This document shows, piece by piece, positions 19,290 to 25,567 of a stretch of 36,986 nucleotides of DNA. The translations under genes and the position numbers were made by a program. Under the pieces are notes generated by a model. That model was not told the DNA's origin. It did not search any database and was given only the letters and a program-made list of their open reading frames with translations. Each line of letters begins with the position of its first letter. Position 1 is the first letter of the stretch. The stretch is taken from the NCBI GenBank assembly GCA_017962125.1, contig JAGCVZ010000004.1, positions 1 to 36,986 of the forward strand. The letters run 5' to 3'. The DNA comes from Alphaproteobacteria bacterium. Its GTDB lineage: Bacteria > Pseudomonadota > Alphaproteobacteria > Rs-D84.

Positions 19290-19318
19290 TTGCTTTTTTG
19301 CGCAACACCTGTTATCAT
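19290..19318 (+). promoter_or_regulatory. promoter of the rubrerythrin gene
   Basis: TTGCTT (19290-19295), 17-bp spacer, TATCAT (19313-19318). The AAGGAG Shine-Dalgarno follows before the ATG at 19348. Confidence 0.6.
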
Positions 19319-19347
19319 CGGTTCTGTTTTAACCCAAGGAGAAAAAT

Positions 19348-19974
19348 ATGTCCATATCATTAAAAGGCACACAAACTGAAAAAAATCTGCTTATTGCATT
19401 TGCCGGTGAATCCCAGGCACGCAATCGTTATTCTTTCTTTGCATCAAAGGCCAAAGATGAAGGTTTCCAGGCGATTGGTAAAATTTTTACGGAAACCGCA
19501 GAACAAGAACGTGAACATGCATCGCGTTTGTTTAAGTTTTTAGAAGGTGGCGCATTGGAAATAACCGCATCTTTCCCGGCGGGTAAAATTGGAACAACAC
19601 TTGAAAATCTGCAAGCCGCGGCATACGGAGAACACGAAGAGAATACGAATATGTACCCAAAGTTTGCGCAAATTGCCGCCGAAGAAGGTTTTGATTCTAT
19701 CGCATCAGTATTGAAAAATATAGGTCTTGCGGAACGTTATCATGAATCGCGTTTTCGTGCTTTGATTGATGCGATTGAAAATGGCACTCTGTTCAAGCAA
19801 GATAAAATTGTTATGTGGCGTTGCACGAATTGCGGTATGTGGCACATTGGAACCGAGGCGCCAACCGTTTGCCCGGCATGCCTGCACCCCCAGGGATACT
19901 TTATCAGCGAAGGAACAATTTCGCGTTGTGATACCAGCGAAGGGTTCTGCGAATATGCAAAAATAGATGAGTAA
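19348..19974 (+). CDS. rubrerythrin
   Basis: A 208-residue non-haem iron peroxidase. The N-terminal ferritin-like four-helix domain (about 1-150) carries the diiron ligands as Glu/ExxH motifs (FAGESQARNRY near residue 17, EQEREHASR near 52, GEHEENTNMY near 93, AERYHESRF near 130). A C-terminal rubredoxin-like domain (about 153-190) has CTNCG and CPAC for a single iron. It reduces hydrogen peroxide in the cytoplasm and is typical of anaerobic or microaerobic organisms. The tail after the second iron finger is about 20 residues longer than usual and has two extra Cys (CDTSEGFC). It has its own promoter and a very strong terminator. Confidence 0.93.
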   Translation: MSISLKGTQTEKNLLIAFAGESQARNRYSFFASKAKDEGFQAIGKIFTETAEQEREHASRLFKFLEGGALEITASFPAGKIGTTLENLQAAAYGEHEENTNMYPKFAQIAAEEGFDSIASVLKNIGLAERYHESRFRALIDAIENGTLFKQDKIVMWRCTNCGMWHIGTEAPTVCPACLHPQGYFISEGTISRCDTSEGFCEYAKIDE

Positions 19975-20013
19975 ATATGCAAGATAAAGCATGATTGTAT
20001 GTGCAAAAAGCAC

Positions 20014-20052
20014 AAAGATAAAAATGGCGCGAAATGCGCCATTTTTATCTTT
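20014..20052. terminator. strong bidirectional terminator
   Basis: A 17-bp perfect stem (20014-20030 with 20036-20052) and 5-nt loop GAAAT, with the core GGCGC/GCGCC. A/T-rich arms provide T-runs on both strands. It separates the rubrerythrin gene from the convergent gene, whose stop codon lies inside the right arm. Confidence 0.9.
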
Positions 20053-20608
20053 GCTTTTTTTCAAAGTCTGCTAATCTTTTCTTATATTTTTGTAATTTTT
20101 TATAAACTTTGGGGCAAACGTCGTCCTGTTTAAATTTATCAAGTATTTGTTGCGCTTTTTCAGAATGTTGTTTTAAGTATCCGCTAATAATATAACTCCG
20201 CATGTATAAATTTTTAACCGATTCTGGTTTTTTCATCAATTTGTCAAAAATTCCTGGATTGTGACGAACAGTGTATTCGGTCAGAATTCGCGCAAGGTTT
20301 CCATCCAAGATAGAAAAATCCAGTACATATTTATCATCGTGCAAATACTTGTTTAATTCATCTTGAATAACCTTAATATTAAATTTCATATCAGATTCCC
20401 GTATACTACTATTGATGGCACTGTATATAGTTGCAAGCAAAAACGCCATTGTCCATCCGCCGATAACCCAATCATTATTAAGTATTTCGACTTCCGGTAT
20501 TATCGGAAACATGCACAAAAGAACAAGTATGGGCCACCAATCTTTTAATAAACCTGAACGCACCATTAAAAACGGGGGTAGGGCTCTTTTATTTGATTTT
20601 TTATCCAT
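20045..20608 (-). CDS. two-TM membrane protein, paralogue A (187 aa)
   Basis: An unrecognised 187-residue protein with two hydrophobic segments (about 25-42 and 48-68) and a charged cytoplasmic-looking C-terminus. It shares with its upstream neighbour an N-terminal PFLMVRSGLL motif, a conserved middle (RHNPGIFDKLMKKPESVKNL versus NNPEIFKKMIEHPDTVKDI) and a basic C-terminal region. The two are tandem paralogues. The start at 20608 is chosen for the AAAGGA 7 nt upstream; the longer frame to 20659 lacks one. Last gene of the lipoprotein operon. Function unknown. Confidence 0.7.
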   Translation of the reverse strand: MDKKSNKRALPPFLMVRSGLLKDWWPILVLLCMFPIIPEVEILNNDWVIGGWTMAFLLATIYSAINSSIRESDMKFNIKVIQDELNKYLHDDKYVLDFSILDGNLARILTEYTVRHNPGIFDKLMKKPESVKNLYMRSYIISGYLKQHSEKAQQILDKFKQDDVCPKVYKKLQKYKKRLADFEKKQR

Positions 20609-20675
20609 TTGACGGTCCTTTATCTCTATGAGATTTGCCAAAAACACAACAAAAGTCAAGTCTTTTCTTGTGTTG

Positions 20676-21260
20676 TCAACGGGATGTTAACCGTTTTGCG
20701 CGCCGATAAACCCGCTTTGATACAAATTCTATATTTTTAAAATCTTTCAGAATTGTGATTGCATCTTCGGGATGCGATTGGAGGTGCCCCAAGGAAATGG
20801 CCTCGGCGTTTCGGATGTCTTTGACGGTGTCAGGGTGTTCAATCATCTTTTTGAAAATCTCAGGATTATTTTTTGCCGAATACTTTGTCCAAACATACGC
20901 CGCTCTTTTACGATTGTACTCGGATATAGGTTTTAGTTGTGCAACTTCTTTTGGGTTACAATATGCTTTTAAATTTTGAGTCACATTTCCTTTCACATCA
21001 TCTATACAATATCCTTCAATTGTAAGAGATGCCAAAGGAGCCACCCAACACACCAAATCAAGTATCCCCACAACGATAGAATTTTCGATGTATCTGTTAA
21101 AAACGAAGTAATCCAAAGGAAGCGTAATCAACGCGATACAAATAGGTTTATCAAGTACACCGGCACGCATCAATAAAAAAGGGGACACCCAGTTTTTATG
21201 GGCTGCTTCTTTTTTCTGCTTTCTTGCCAAAGCTTCATCGTACCCTGGAAAATTTTGCAT
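20676..21260 (-). CDS. two-TM membrane protein, paralogue B (194 aa)
   Basis: An unrecognised 194-residue protein with an N-terminal charged stretch, the PFLLMRAGVL motif, two hydrophobic segments (about 38-55 and 62-82) and a soluble tail containing NNPEIFKKMIEHPDTVKDI. It is clearly related to the following gene. AAAGGAG lies 7 nt before the ATG, inside the end of the lipoprotein gene; only 2 nt separate the stop and start codons, so coupling is likely. Function unknown. Confidence 0.75.
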   Translation of the reverse strand: MQNFPGYDEALARKQKKEAAHKNWVSPFLLMRAGVLDKPICIALITLPLDYFVFNRYIENSIVVGILDLVCWVAPLASLTIEGYCIDDVKGNVTQNLKAYCNPKEVAQLKPISEYNRKRAAYVWTKYSAKNNPEIFKKMIEHPDTVKDIRNAEAISLGHLQSHPEDAITILKDFKNIEFVSKRVYRRAKRLTSR

Positions 21261-21262
21261 GC

Positions 21263-21703
21263 TTACTCCTTTATTTCTAATTCATCTAAGAATCTGTCGA
21301 GTTTACGCAATGAACTATTCTGACAACCGCGTCCCCGCCATGAAAGAATTTCTGTTCCTGTTTTCTGGTCAGCGATTGAAACATTAAACCGCCACCACCA
21401 AAATCCATTGAATATACACCAATATGGCATAAATGTTTCCGCCTGTTCACTAACGCGAACGATATAACGTGTATTTTTCGGAATTGTAAATTTATCAACA
21501 TCAATCGAAGATTCATTTTTTAAATTGCCGACATTTACGGTAAAACCGTGTTCTTCCAGTTTTTCTTTTATGCCACGTGTCATAGTGTTCCCACCACGTG
21601 ATGCATATACCGTTGTTCCCGGTTGCATTGTGTTTGGTTTAAGATAAACACTGTTACAGGCGGTCAGGGAAAGAATGAAAAACAAAGACAGAATTTTTAA
21701 CAT
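21263..21703 (-). CDS. putative lipoprotein (146 aa)
   Basis: A 146-residue protein with a lipoprotein signal peptide: MLKILSLFFILS then the lipobox LTAC, with Cys16 as the acylation site, so LspA should process it. The mature part looks like an alpha/beta domain: a Gly-rich region (ASRGGNTMTRGIKEKLEEHG), then strands (RYIVRVSEQ) and a Trp-rich turn (GFWWWRFNVSI). It recalls periplasmic lipoproteins of the DUF4136/LptE-like size class, but I do not assign one. First gene of a three-gene operon with two paralogous membrane proteins. Confidence 0.75.
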   Translation of the reverse strand: MLKILSLFFILSLTACNSVYLKPNTMQPGTTVYASRGGNTMTRGIKEKLEEHGFTVNVGNLKNESSIDVDKFTIPKNTRYIVRVSEQAETFMPYWCIFNGFWWWRFNVSIADQKTGTEILSWRGRGCQNSSLRKLDRFLDELEIKE

Positions 21704-21808
21704 TTGATGTTGACCGATTGATTAGATTTTTTAGCTATATGCGCGTTCAAATCGCGGGGATGCCCATGATAAATACAAACTGTTGCATTCTGCACCACTT
21801 TGTATTTA

Positions 21809-21885
21809 TGGTGCACCCGGCGCGATTCGAACGCGCAATCCCCGCCTTCGGAGGGCGATGCTCTATCCAGTTAAGCCACGGGTGC
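21809..21885 (-). tRNA. tRNA-Arg (anticodon CCG)
   Basis: Minus-strand cloverleaf: acceptor GCACCCG pairs with CGGGTGC, discriminator A, CCA encoded (21809-21811). The T-arm holds GTTCGAATC and the D-arm GGCTTAACTGGATAGAGC. The anticodon loop CTCCGAA gives CCG, decoding CGG. The promoter is at 21900-21927. Confidence 0.93.
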
Positions 21886-21899
21886 ATGCATCGCCTGCG

Positions 21900-21927
21900 A
21901 TTATATTAGTTTTATGTCGAAAAGCAA
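21900..21927 (-). promoter_or_regulatory. promoter of tRNA-Arg
   Basis: On the minus strand, TTGCTT (21922-21927) and TATAAT (21900-21905) with a 16-bp spacer. The left target-site duplicate of the mobile element begins only two bases upstream of the -35 box (21930). Confidence 0.7.
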
Positions 21928-21929
21928 GC

Positions 21930-21937
21930 GTAAAAGA
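21930..21937. repeat. 8-bp target-site duplication, left copy
   Basis: GTAAAAGA directly abuts the left terminal inverted repeat. The same octamer abuts the right repeat at 24315-24322, in the same orientation. Confidence 0.85.
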
Positions 21938-21969
21938 GGTAATTATATGGCTACTCGACCCATTTTTGT
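21938..21969 (+). repeat. left terminal inverted repeat (32 bp)
   Basis: Starts GGTAATTATATGGCTACTCG. It matches the reverse complement of 24283-24314 except at positions 23 and 25. The first 22 bases are identical. Confidence 0.88.
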
Positions 21970-22032
21970 AAAAAGGTTAGATTTATGGGTGTTTCAGAAT
22001 GGTTTTTATTTAAAAAATGTTAGCAAATAAAT

Positions 22033-22067
22033 AAAAACACCATTTTTCACAAGAAAATGGTGTTTTT
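22033..22067. terminator. strong hairpin near the left end of the element
   Basis: A 14-bp perfect stem, AAAAACACCATTTT (22033-22046) with AAAATGGTGTTTTT (22054-22067), and a 7-nt loop. T-runs on both strands make it a bidirectional terminator. It should shield the element's genes from outside transcription and block transcription running out to the left. Confidence 0.8.
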
Positions 22068-22110
22068 GAATAAGTTTGGCGACATATCGCATTTTATAAT
22101 CCAAATAAAT

Positions 22111-22155
22111 CATATAATTACCTTGAATTTGCTTGTTTTTTGCATATTTTATGAT
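22111..22155 (+). promoter_or_regulatory. promoter region of the ATPase gene with an internal TIR-end copy
   Basis: CATATAATTACC (22111-22122) is identical to the outermost 12 bases of the right TIR (24303-24314), same orientation. It directly abuts a -35-like TTGAAT (22123-22128) with TATTTT at 22145-22150 (16-bp spacer); TTGCTT/TATGAT (22129-22155, 15-bp spacer) is an alternative. A protein that binds the TIR could also bind here and control the cargo genes. Confidence 0.5.
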
Positions 22156-22203
22156 AGCATCTGGCTAATCAATCGGTATGAATTCAAAACAAAAAGGTTT
22201 ATG

Positions 22204-23145
22204 ATGTCTGAAAAAACAAACGAAAAATACGATTTGTGGGAAGAATACCTGAGAGGAATTGTATTGGGTATTCCTAATATGACAACAACCGAAAGAAACG
22301 AAATAAAGGAATTAGAACAAAAGATTCTGCCGGAAATCAACGAAAAAAAATCAACGGATTTACAATCGCATCCTGATGGTACGCACAAAGTGTTTGCAAG
22401 TGTGTTAAACGATGTAAAATTGAATATACCGGTTATGTTGGTGGGACCTGCAGGCAGCGGAAAATCAACAATGTTAGACCAAGTCGCAGAAAATTTAAAT
22501 TTAACATATTACCCAATGTCTGTGAATGGTCAAACAGCCGAATATCATATTGTTGGATATAAAAATGCAAATGGTGATTATATTGGAACGTCTTTCCGTG
22601 ATGCGTATGAAAAAGGCGGATTATTTTCGTTTGAAGAAATTGATGCGGGAAATCCAAATGTTTTGACCGTTATCAATAATGCACTTAGTCAGAATTTTTA
22701 TTTGTTTCCCGATAAAATCGTTCAAAAAAACGAACGCTTCAGATTATGCGCTTCGGCGAACACATATGGATACGGTGCAACCAGACAATACGTTGGACGC
22801 AATCCCTTGGATGCCGCAACATTGGACAGGTTTGCGATGACCTATATAGATTATGATGAAGATCTGGAAAAGCAAATTGGTCCTGTAAAGGAATGGACAT
22901 TTTTTGTTCAGGCTTTGCGAAGAGTTGTATCTTGTTGGGATGATCGTGTACCACCAATTGTAATAAGTACCCGTGCAGTAGTTCTGGGGGGACGTGATGT
23001 GCAATCAGGAACAAATTGGGACAATGTGTTGCATAAATTTGTTTGGCGTGGTGTCGCTTTAAAGCCAGAGGTTATAGGTGCTATGAAACGAGAAGCATTC
23101 AAATCGTTTATTAAAAACTATTTTACATATAAACGGACAAAATAA
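22204..23145 (+). CDS. MoxR/CobS-type AAA+ ATPase, transposon cargo
   Basis: A 313-residue AAA+ ATPase. Walker A GPAGSGKST lies near residues 80-88, Walker B FSFEEID near 141-147, sensor 1 ASANTYG near 183, and an Arg-finger-like segment RNPLDAATLDRF near 198-210. The lid region lies beyond about 225. The arrangement matches the MoxR/CobS/CbbQ clade, whose members remodel partner proteins and usually work with a von Willebrand A (vWA) protein. The N-terminal about 55 residues are helical and charged. AAAGG lies 6 nt before ATG 22204 (an ATG three bases earlier is also possible). The partner gene starts 3 nt after its stop. The substrate is unknown. Confidence 0.85.
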   Translation: MSEKTNEKYDLWEEYLRGIVLGIPNMTTTERNEIKELEQKILPEINEKKSTDLQSHPDGTHKVFASVLNDVKLNIPVMLVGPAGSGKSTMLDQVAENLNLTYYPMSVNGQTAEYHIVGYKNANGDYIGTSFRDAYEKGGLFSFEEIDAGNPNVLTVINNALSQNFYLFPDKIVQKNERFRLCASANTYGYGATRQYVGRNPLDAATLDRFAMTYIDYDEDLEKQIGPVKEWTFFVQALRRVVSCWDDRVPPIVISTRAVVLGGRDVQSGTNWDNVLHKFVWRGVALKPEVIGAMKREAFKSFIKNYFTYKRTK

Positions 23146-23147
23146 AT

Positions 23148-24050
23148 ATGAAGGTGTTCGAAAGATATTTTTTGTGGGATGATTTTTTGAACTATGTTGA
23201 TTGGCAACCGTCAAATTCTCAAGAAAGTAGCCATGCAGCTGATTTTTCACCACATGATTTGCCTGTCTCTTTGGATTTAGAATATAAAAAACAAAGATGG
23301 TACGGAACATCTTCGTTCGAAGAAGCAATGTTTATGGGGCGTAATGGATGGCCAGAAATGGCGAAAGAAGTAAAAGATGCTGTTGTAAATCCTTGGGATA
23401 CCCTTATCGATGGTCGTCCATGGAATCCAATACACTCAATTGCGGGGTCTAGCATAGATATAAACGGTTATATCGTTGGTGTCCCAGAATGTATGTTTCG
23501 ACAAAATGATTCTGTTACCAAGGCTGTGAATATTGTTATAAATGTGGGGCATCAATACAAAATTAGACCATCTGAGATCGTGAAAAACGGCAAAGAGATA
23601 GTTAATATGGTAAATGCATTTGAAATAAATAATATACGGACGCGATTGGTTGTTATGGTGGCTGTATCAGATGATGACAGTGATGTATTTCGGACTTTTG
23701 TTGTTTGTAAAGACCTTTATGATAATTTTGATTTAAAACGCGTTATGTTTGCGATTGCACACCCCAGTTTTTTACGCAGATTATGGTTTTCTATGGCAGA
23801 ACGGGAACCAAAGGAAATTCGTAGTAAATTTGGTTTTGAATTAGGTTGGGGCTATGGGGAGTGTGTACACGATTTTGAATATAAAAATGATAAAAATCTA
23901 CTGTATTTTGTTGTGAAAAAAGACCCTTCAACGATCAAGAACAAGATATTCGATATTGCGAAATCAAATTTTTTTGCATATTCTGAATTTAACCAGAATT
24001 TGCAAGACCTGACTTTAAAACGTTTTATAAAAACAGAGAAATCATATTAG
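23148..24050 (+). CDS. partner of the MoxR-type ATPase, possible degenerate vWA-like fold
   Basis: A 300-residue soluble protein translated right after the ATPase. I do not recognise a named family. The N-terminal 100 residues include SFEEAMFMGRNGWPEMAKEV. A central alpha/beta region (about 122-200) starts with the strand VNIVINVG, then a helix with IVNMVNAFE, then the strand TRLVVMVAVSDD. This order resembles a vWA domain, but the MIDAS site DxSxS is replaced by NVGHQ, so metal binding there is not expected. MoxR ATPases are typically paired with vWA proteins, which supports the guess. It ends with TAG; hairpins follow at 24059-24075 and 24092-24131. Confidence 0.75.
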   Translation: MKVFERYFLWDDFLNYVDWQPSNSQESSHAADFSPHDLPVSLDLEYKKQRWYGTSSFEEAMFMGRNGWPEMAKEVKDAVVNPWDTLIDGRPWNPIHSIAGSSIDINGYIVGVPECMFRQNDSVTKAVNIVINVGHQYKIRPSEIVKNGKEIVNMVNAFEINNIRTRLVVMVAVSDDDSDVFRTFVVCKDLYDNFDLKRVMFAIAHPSFLRRLWFSMAEREPKEIRSKFGFELGWGYGECVHDFEYKNDKNLLYFVVKKDPSTIKNKIFDIAKSNFFAYSEFNQNLQDLTLKRFIKTEKSY

Positions 24051-24091
24051 GTATTATTTTCTTACGTTGTAAGAATGATAATAACATAAAT

Positions 24092-24131
24092 ATCAAAAGA
24101 TCTGCCAATCGGCGGATTAGTAGCTTTTGAT
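24092..24131 (+). terminator. composite hairpin after the cargo genes
   Basis: The outer stem ATCAAAAG/CTTTTGAT (24092-24099, 24124-24131) encloses an inner stem ATCTGCC/GGCGGAT (24100-24117) with one G-U pair. A smaller hairpin, TTCTTAC-gtt-GTAAGAA, lies at 24059-24075. They probably end the cargo transcript, although no long T-run follows. No gene is visible from 24132 to the right TIR. Confidence 0.55.
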
Positions 24132-24282
24132 TTGGGCTAACATTTGTTCAAATTCATGTGATAATCATAAAAATTATTTTTCTCGTAAATCGTTGAAAAA
24201 ATATTTTTGGAGTTTTTACAAAATTTATGCATATTTATTTAGTAAAAACAATGTATTATATGCGTCTAGATATAATATTCAA

Positions 24283-24314
24283 ACAAAAACGAGTCGAGTA
24301 GCCATATAATTACC
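24283..24314 (-). repeat. right terminal inverted repeat (32 bp)
   Basis: Reverse complement of the left TIR with two mismatches; the outer 22 bases are identical. Confidence 0.88.
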
Positions 24315-24322
24315 GTAAAAGA
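24315..24322. repeat. 8-bp target-site duplication, right copy
   Basis: GTAAAAGA, identical to 21930-21937 and directly abutting the right TIR. From here to 24481 I see no gene. Confidence 0.85.
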
Positions 24323-24481
24323 AAAACGAAGTGGCTTTTTTGAATAACATAAAATGTTTTATTGTTTTTTTATTCCTGTGTTTTGATAAAAAAATCTACA
24401 TCAAACTTAGTAATGTCTGCAAAAATGATGATACAATTTAATATCAGAACGGTTGATGTGGCGGAACAGCATAAAAAACAC

Positions 24482-24511
24482 TTGACCCGATTCAGTGAAA
24501 TTTAGTATCAT
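24482..24511 (+). promoter_or_regulatory. promoter of the secreted protein gene
   Basis: TTGACC (24482-24487), 18-bp spacer, TATCAT (24506-24511). The leader of about 68 nt ends with AAGGAAGGGA before the ATG at 24586. Confidence 0.6.
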
Positions 24512-24585
24512 TATACAACGAAAGAGAAAAATTTCACAAAGGGATATGTACAGTGAGATTTTGGTAAAAAGGAAGGGAAGTCAAT

Positions 24586-25053
24586 ATGAGATTCTTTGTA
24601 TCAAAGACTTTGTTTGGGGCGTTGGTTTGCTTTTTCGCGGGTGTTGTTGTTGCTTATGCGGATCCAACGTTAGCGGATTATAAAACCGTTACTTCCAAGG
24701 CTTATGTCGATTCGTTGATAACGGGGGCGGCACCATCAGAAATGACGGTTGCCGAAGGACGTACTGGGACTGCAACTACGGGACGGTCTGAAACTGCTAA
24801 AAATTTAAAGGCTATTATCCAAGGAACTGGTCTTGACACAGTTACGATGACCGAAACCGGGGTGGCGACGTTGGCGCTGGACACAACACAAACGGGTGCT
24901 ATTGCATCGACGGATACTATAATTGGTGCTCTGGGCAAGGCTCAGGGCCAATTAAACAATAAACAAACTAAAAAAACGTGCTATCAATATCGGCCGGATG
25001 CGCCAAATAATCCAACTGCGGCGGATTGTTGGTTATGGAGTTTGGCGGACTAA
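24586..25053 (+). CDS. secreted protein of unknown function (155 aa)
   Basis: A 155-residue exported protein with a clear signal peptide (about 1-25, cleavage near AYA|DP). The mature part is rich in Thr, Ala and Gly with low hydrophobicity: KTVTSKAYVDSLI, then a TGTATTGRSETAKN stretch and repeated Thr-rich strands (DTVTMTETGVATLALDTTQT). The SKAYVDSLI and GALGKAQGQL pieces recall phage tail-fibre and surface-appendage repeats. It ends with a short Cys-containing module (TCYQYRPDAP...DCWLWSLAD), which could form a disulfide. A good promoter and a terminator make it a single-gene unit. Surface exposure is inference. Confidence 0.75.
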   Translation: MRFFVSKTLFGALVCFFAGVVVAYADPTLADYKTVTSKAYVDSLITGAAPSEMTVAEGRTGTATTGRSETAKNLKAIIQGTGLDTVTMTETGVATLALDTTQTGAIASTDTIIGALGKAQGQLNNKQTKKTCYQYRPDAPNNPTAADCWLWSLAD

Positions 25054-25074
25054 GAAATTTTGGGTTTATGAAAG

Positions 25075-25102
25075 ACGGCTGCACATCAGTAGCCGTTTTT
25101 TT
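25075..25102 (+). terminator. terminator of the secreted protein gene
   Basis: ACGGCT (25075-25080), 10-nt loop, AGCCGT (25091-25096), then a run of T. Confidence 0.85.
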
Positions 25103-25154
25103 GTTTCAACTTTTTGCTTGCATAAAAATGATAAAAAAATTATAATATTTCCAC

Positions 25155-25182
25155 TTGATTTTTTGCGATTGTGTGCTAACCT
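25155..25182 (+). promoter_or_regulatory. candidate promoter of the tRNA-Trp-secE-nusG unit
   Basis: TTGATT (25155-25160), 16-bp spacer, TAACCT (25177-25182). Position is right for tRNA-Trp, but the -10 box is imperfect. Confidence 0.4.
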
Positions 25183-25236
25183 ATCGCGGGATATCGGAAT
25201 GCTTTCGAACCGCAACGGCGGATTTCTGGGCAATAA

Positions 25237-25310
25237 AGGGGCATGGTTCAATGGTAGAACATCGGTCTCCAAAACCGCGGATGAGGGTTCGATTCCTTCT
25301 GCCCCTGCCA
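25237..25310 (+). tRNA. tRNA-Trp (anticodon CCA)
   Basis: The acceptor stem pairs AGGGGCA with TGCCCCT, discriminator G, CCA encoded (25308-25310). The anticodon loop CTCCAAA gives CCA. The T-arm holds GTTCGATTC with one G-U pair in the stem. It stands directly before secE, the common bacterial order. Confidence 0.95.
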
Positions 25311-25362
25311 AATGTTGTGGGGCGAGCATTGCGATAAAATTAACCAAGGGATTGTGCGTCTT

Positions 25363-25542
25363 ATGAAGAAAATGCTGGAATTTGTACGTGGTGTGCGGGC
25401 TGAGTGGTTTAAGATTGTGTGGCCTACGCGGGCGGATGTTGTGCGTGCGACAATCATGATAATCGTGTTTTCTGCGATTGCGGCGTTGTTCTTTTTTGTG
25501 GTGGACAGTATTTTAAACGCACTTGTTGGATGGATTTTCTAA
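25363..25542 (+). CDS. secE: preprotein translocase subunit SecE
   Basis: A 59-residue single-spanning SecE, the short form common in bacteria. It has the amphipathic helix with VRAEWFKIVWPTRADV (about residues 8-25), then a membrane segment (about 30-52). It clamps SecY in the SecYEG channel. The ATG at 25363 is chosen because the protein then begins directly before the conserved amphipathic helix; the Shine-Dalgarno is weak (AAGGGA about 12 nt upstream). It sits between tRNA-Trp and nusG. Confidence 0.95.
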   Translation: MKKMLEFVRGVRAEWFKIVWPTRADVVRATIMIIVFSAIAALFFFVVDSILNALVGWIF

Positions 25543-25567
25543 ACACGTTTGCCAAGGGGAATGCATA

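Larger units (their letters stand above)
21938..24314 (+). mobile_element. transposon-like element with two cargo genes and no recognisable transposase
   Basis: A 2377-bp segment with 32-bp terminal inverted repeats, 30 of 32 positions matching (outer 22 identical), and an 8-bp direct duplication outside both ends. These are the marks of a cut-and-paste or copy-in transposition event by a DDE-type enzyme. Families with 8-bp duplications and ends starting GG include IS1595, ISL3, IS256 and IS6; I cannot choose among them. Inside are only a MoxR-type ATPase gene and its partner, both on +, bounded by hairpins near each end. Mobilisation in trans by a transposase elsewhere in the genome is the simplest reading. 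Confidence 0.82.

Noticed and set aside
21809-24322. tRNA-targeted genomic island with att sites
   Set aside because: No part of tRNA-Arg is duplicated; the long repeats are inverted and the short ones are an 8-bp target duplication, so transposition fits and integrase action does not.
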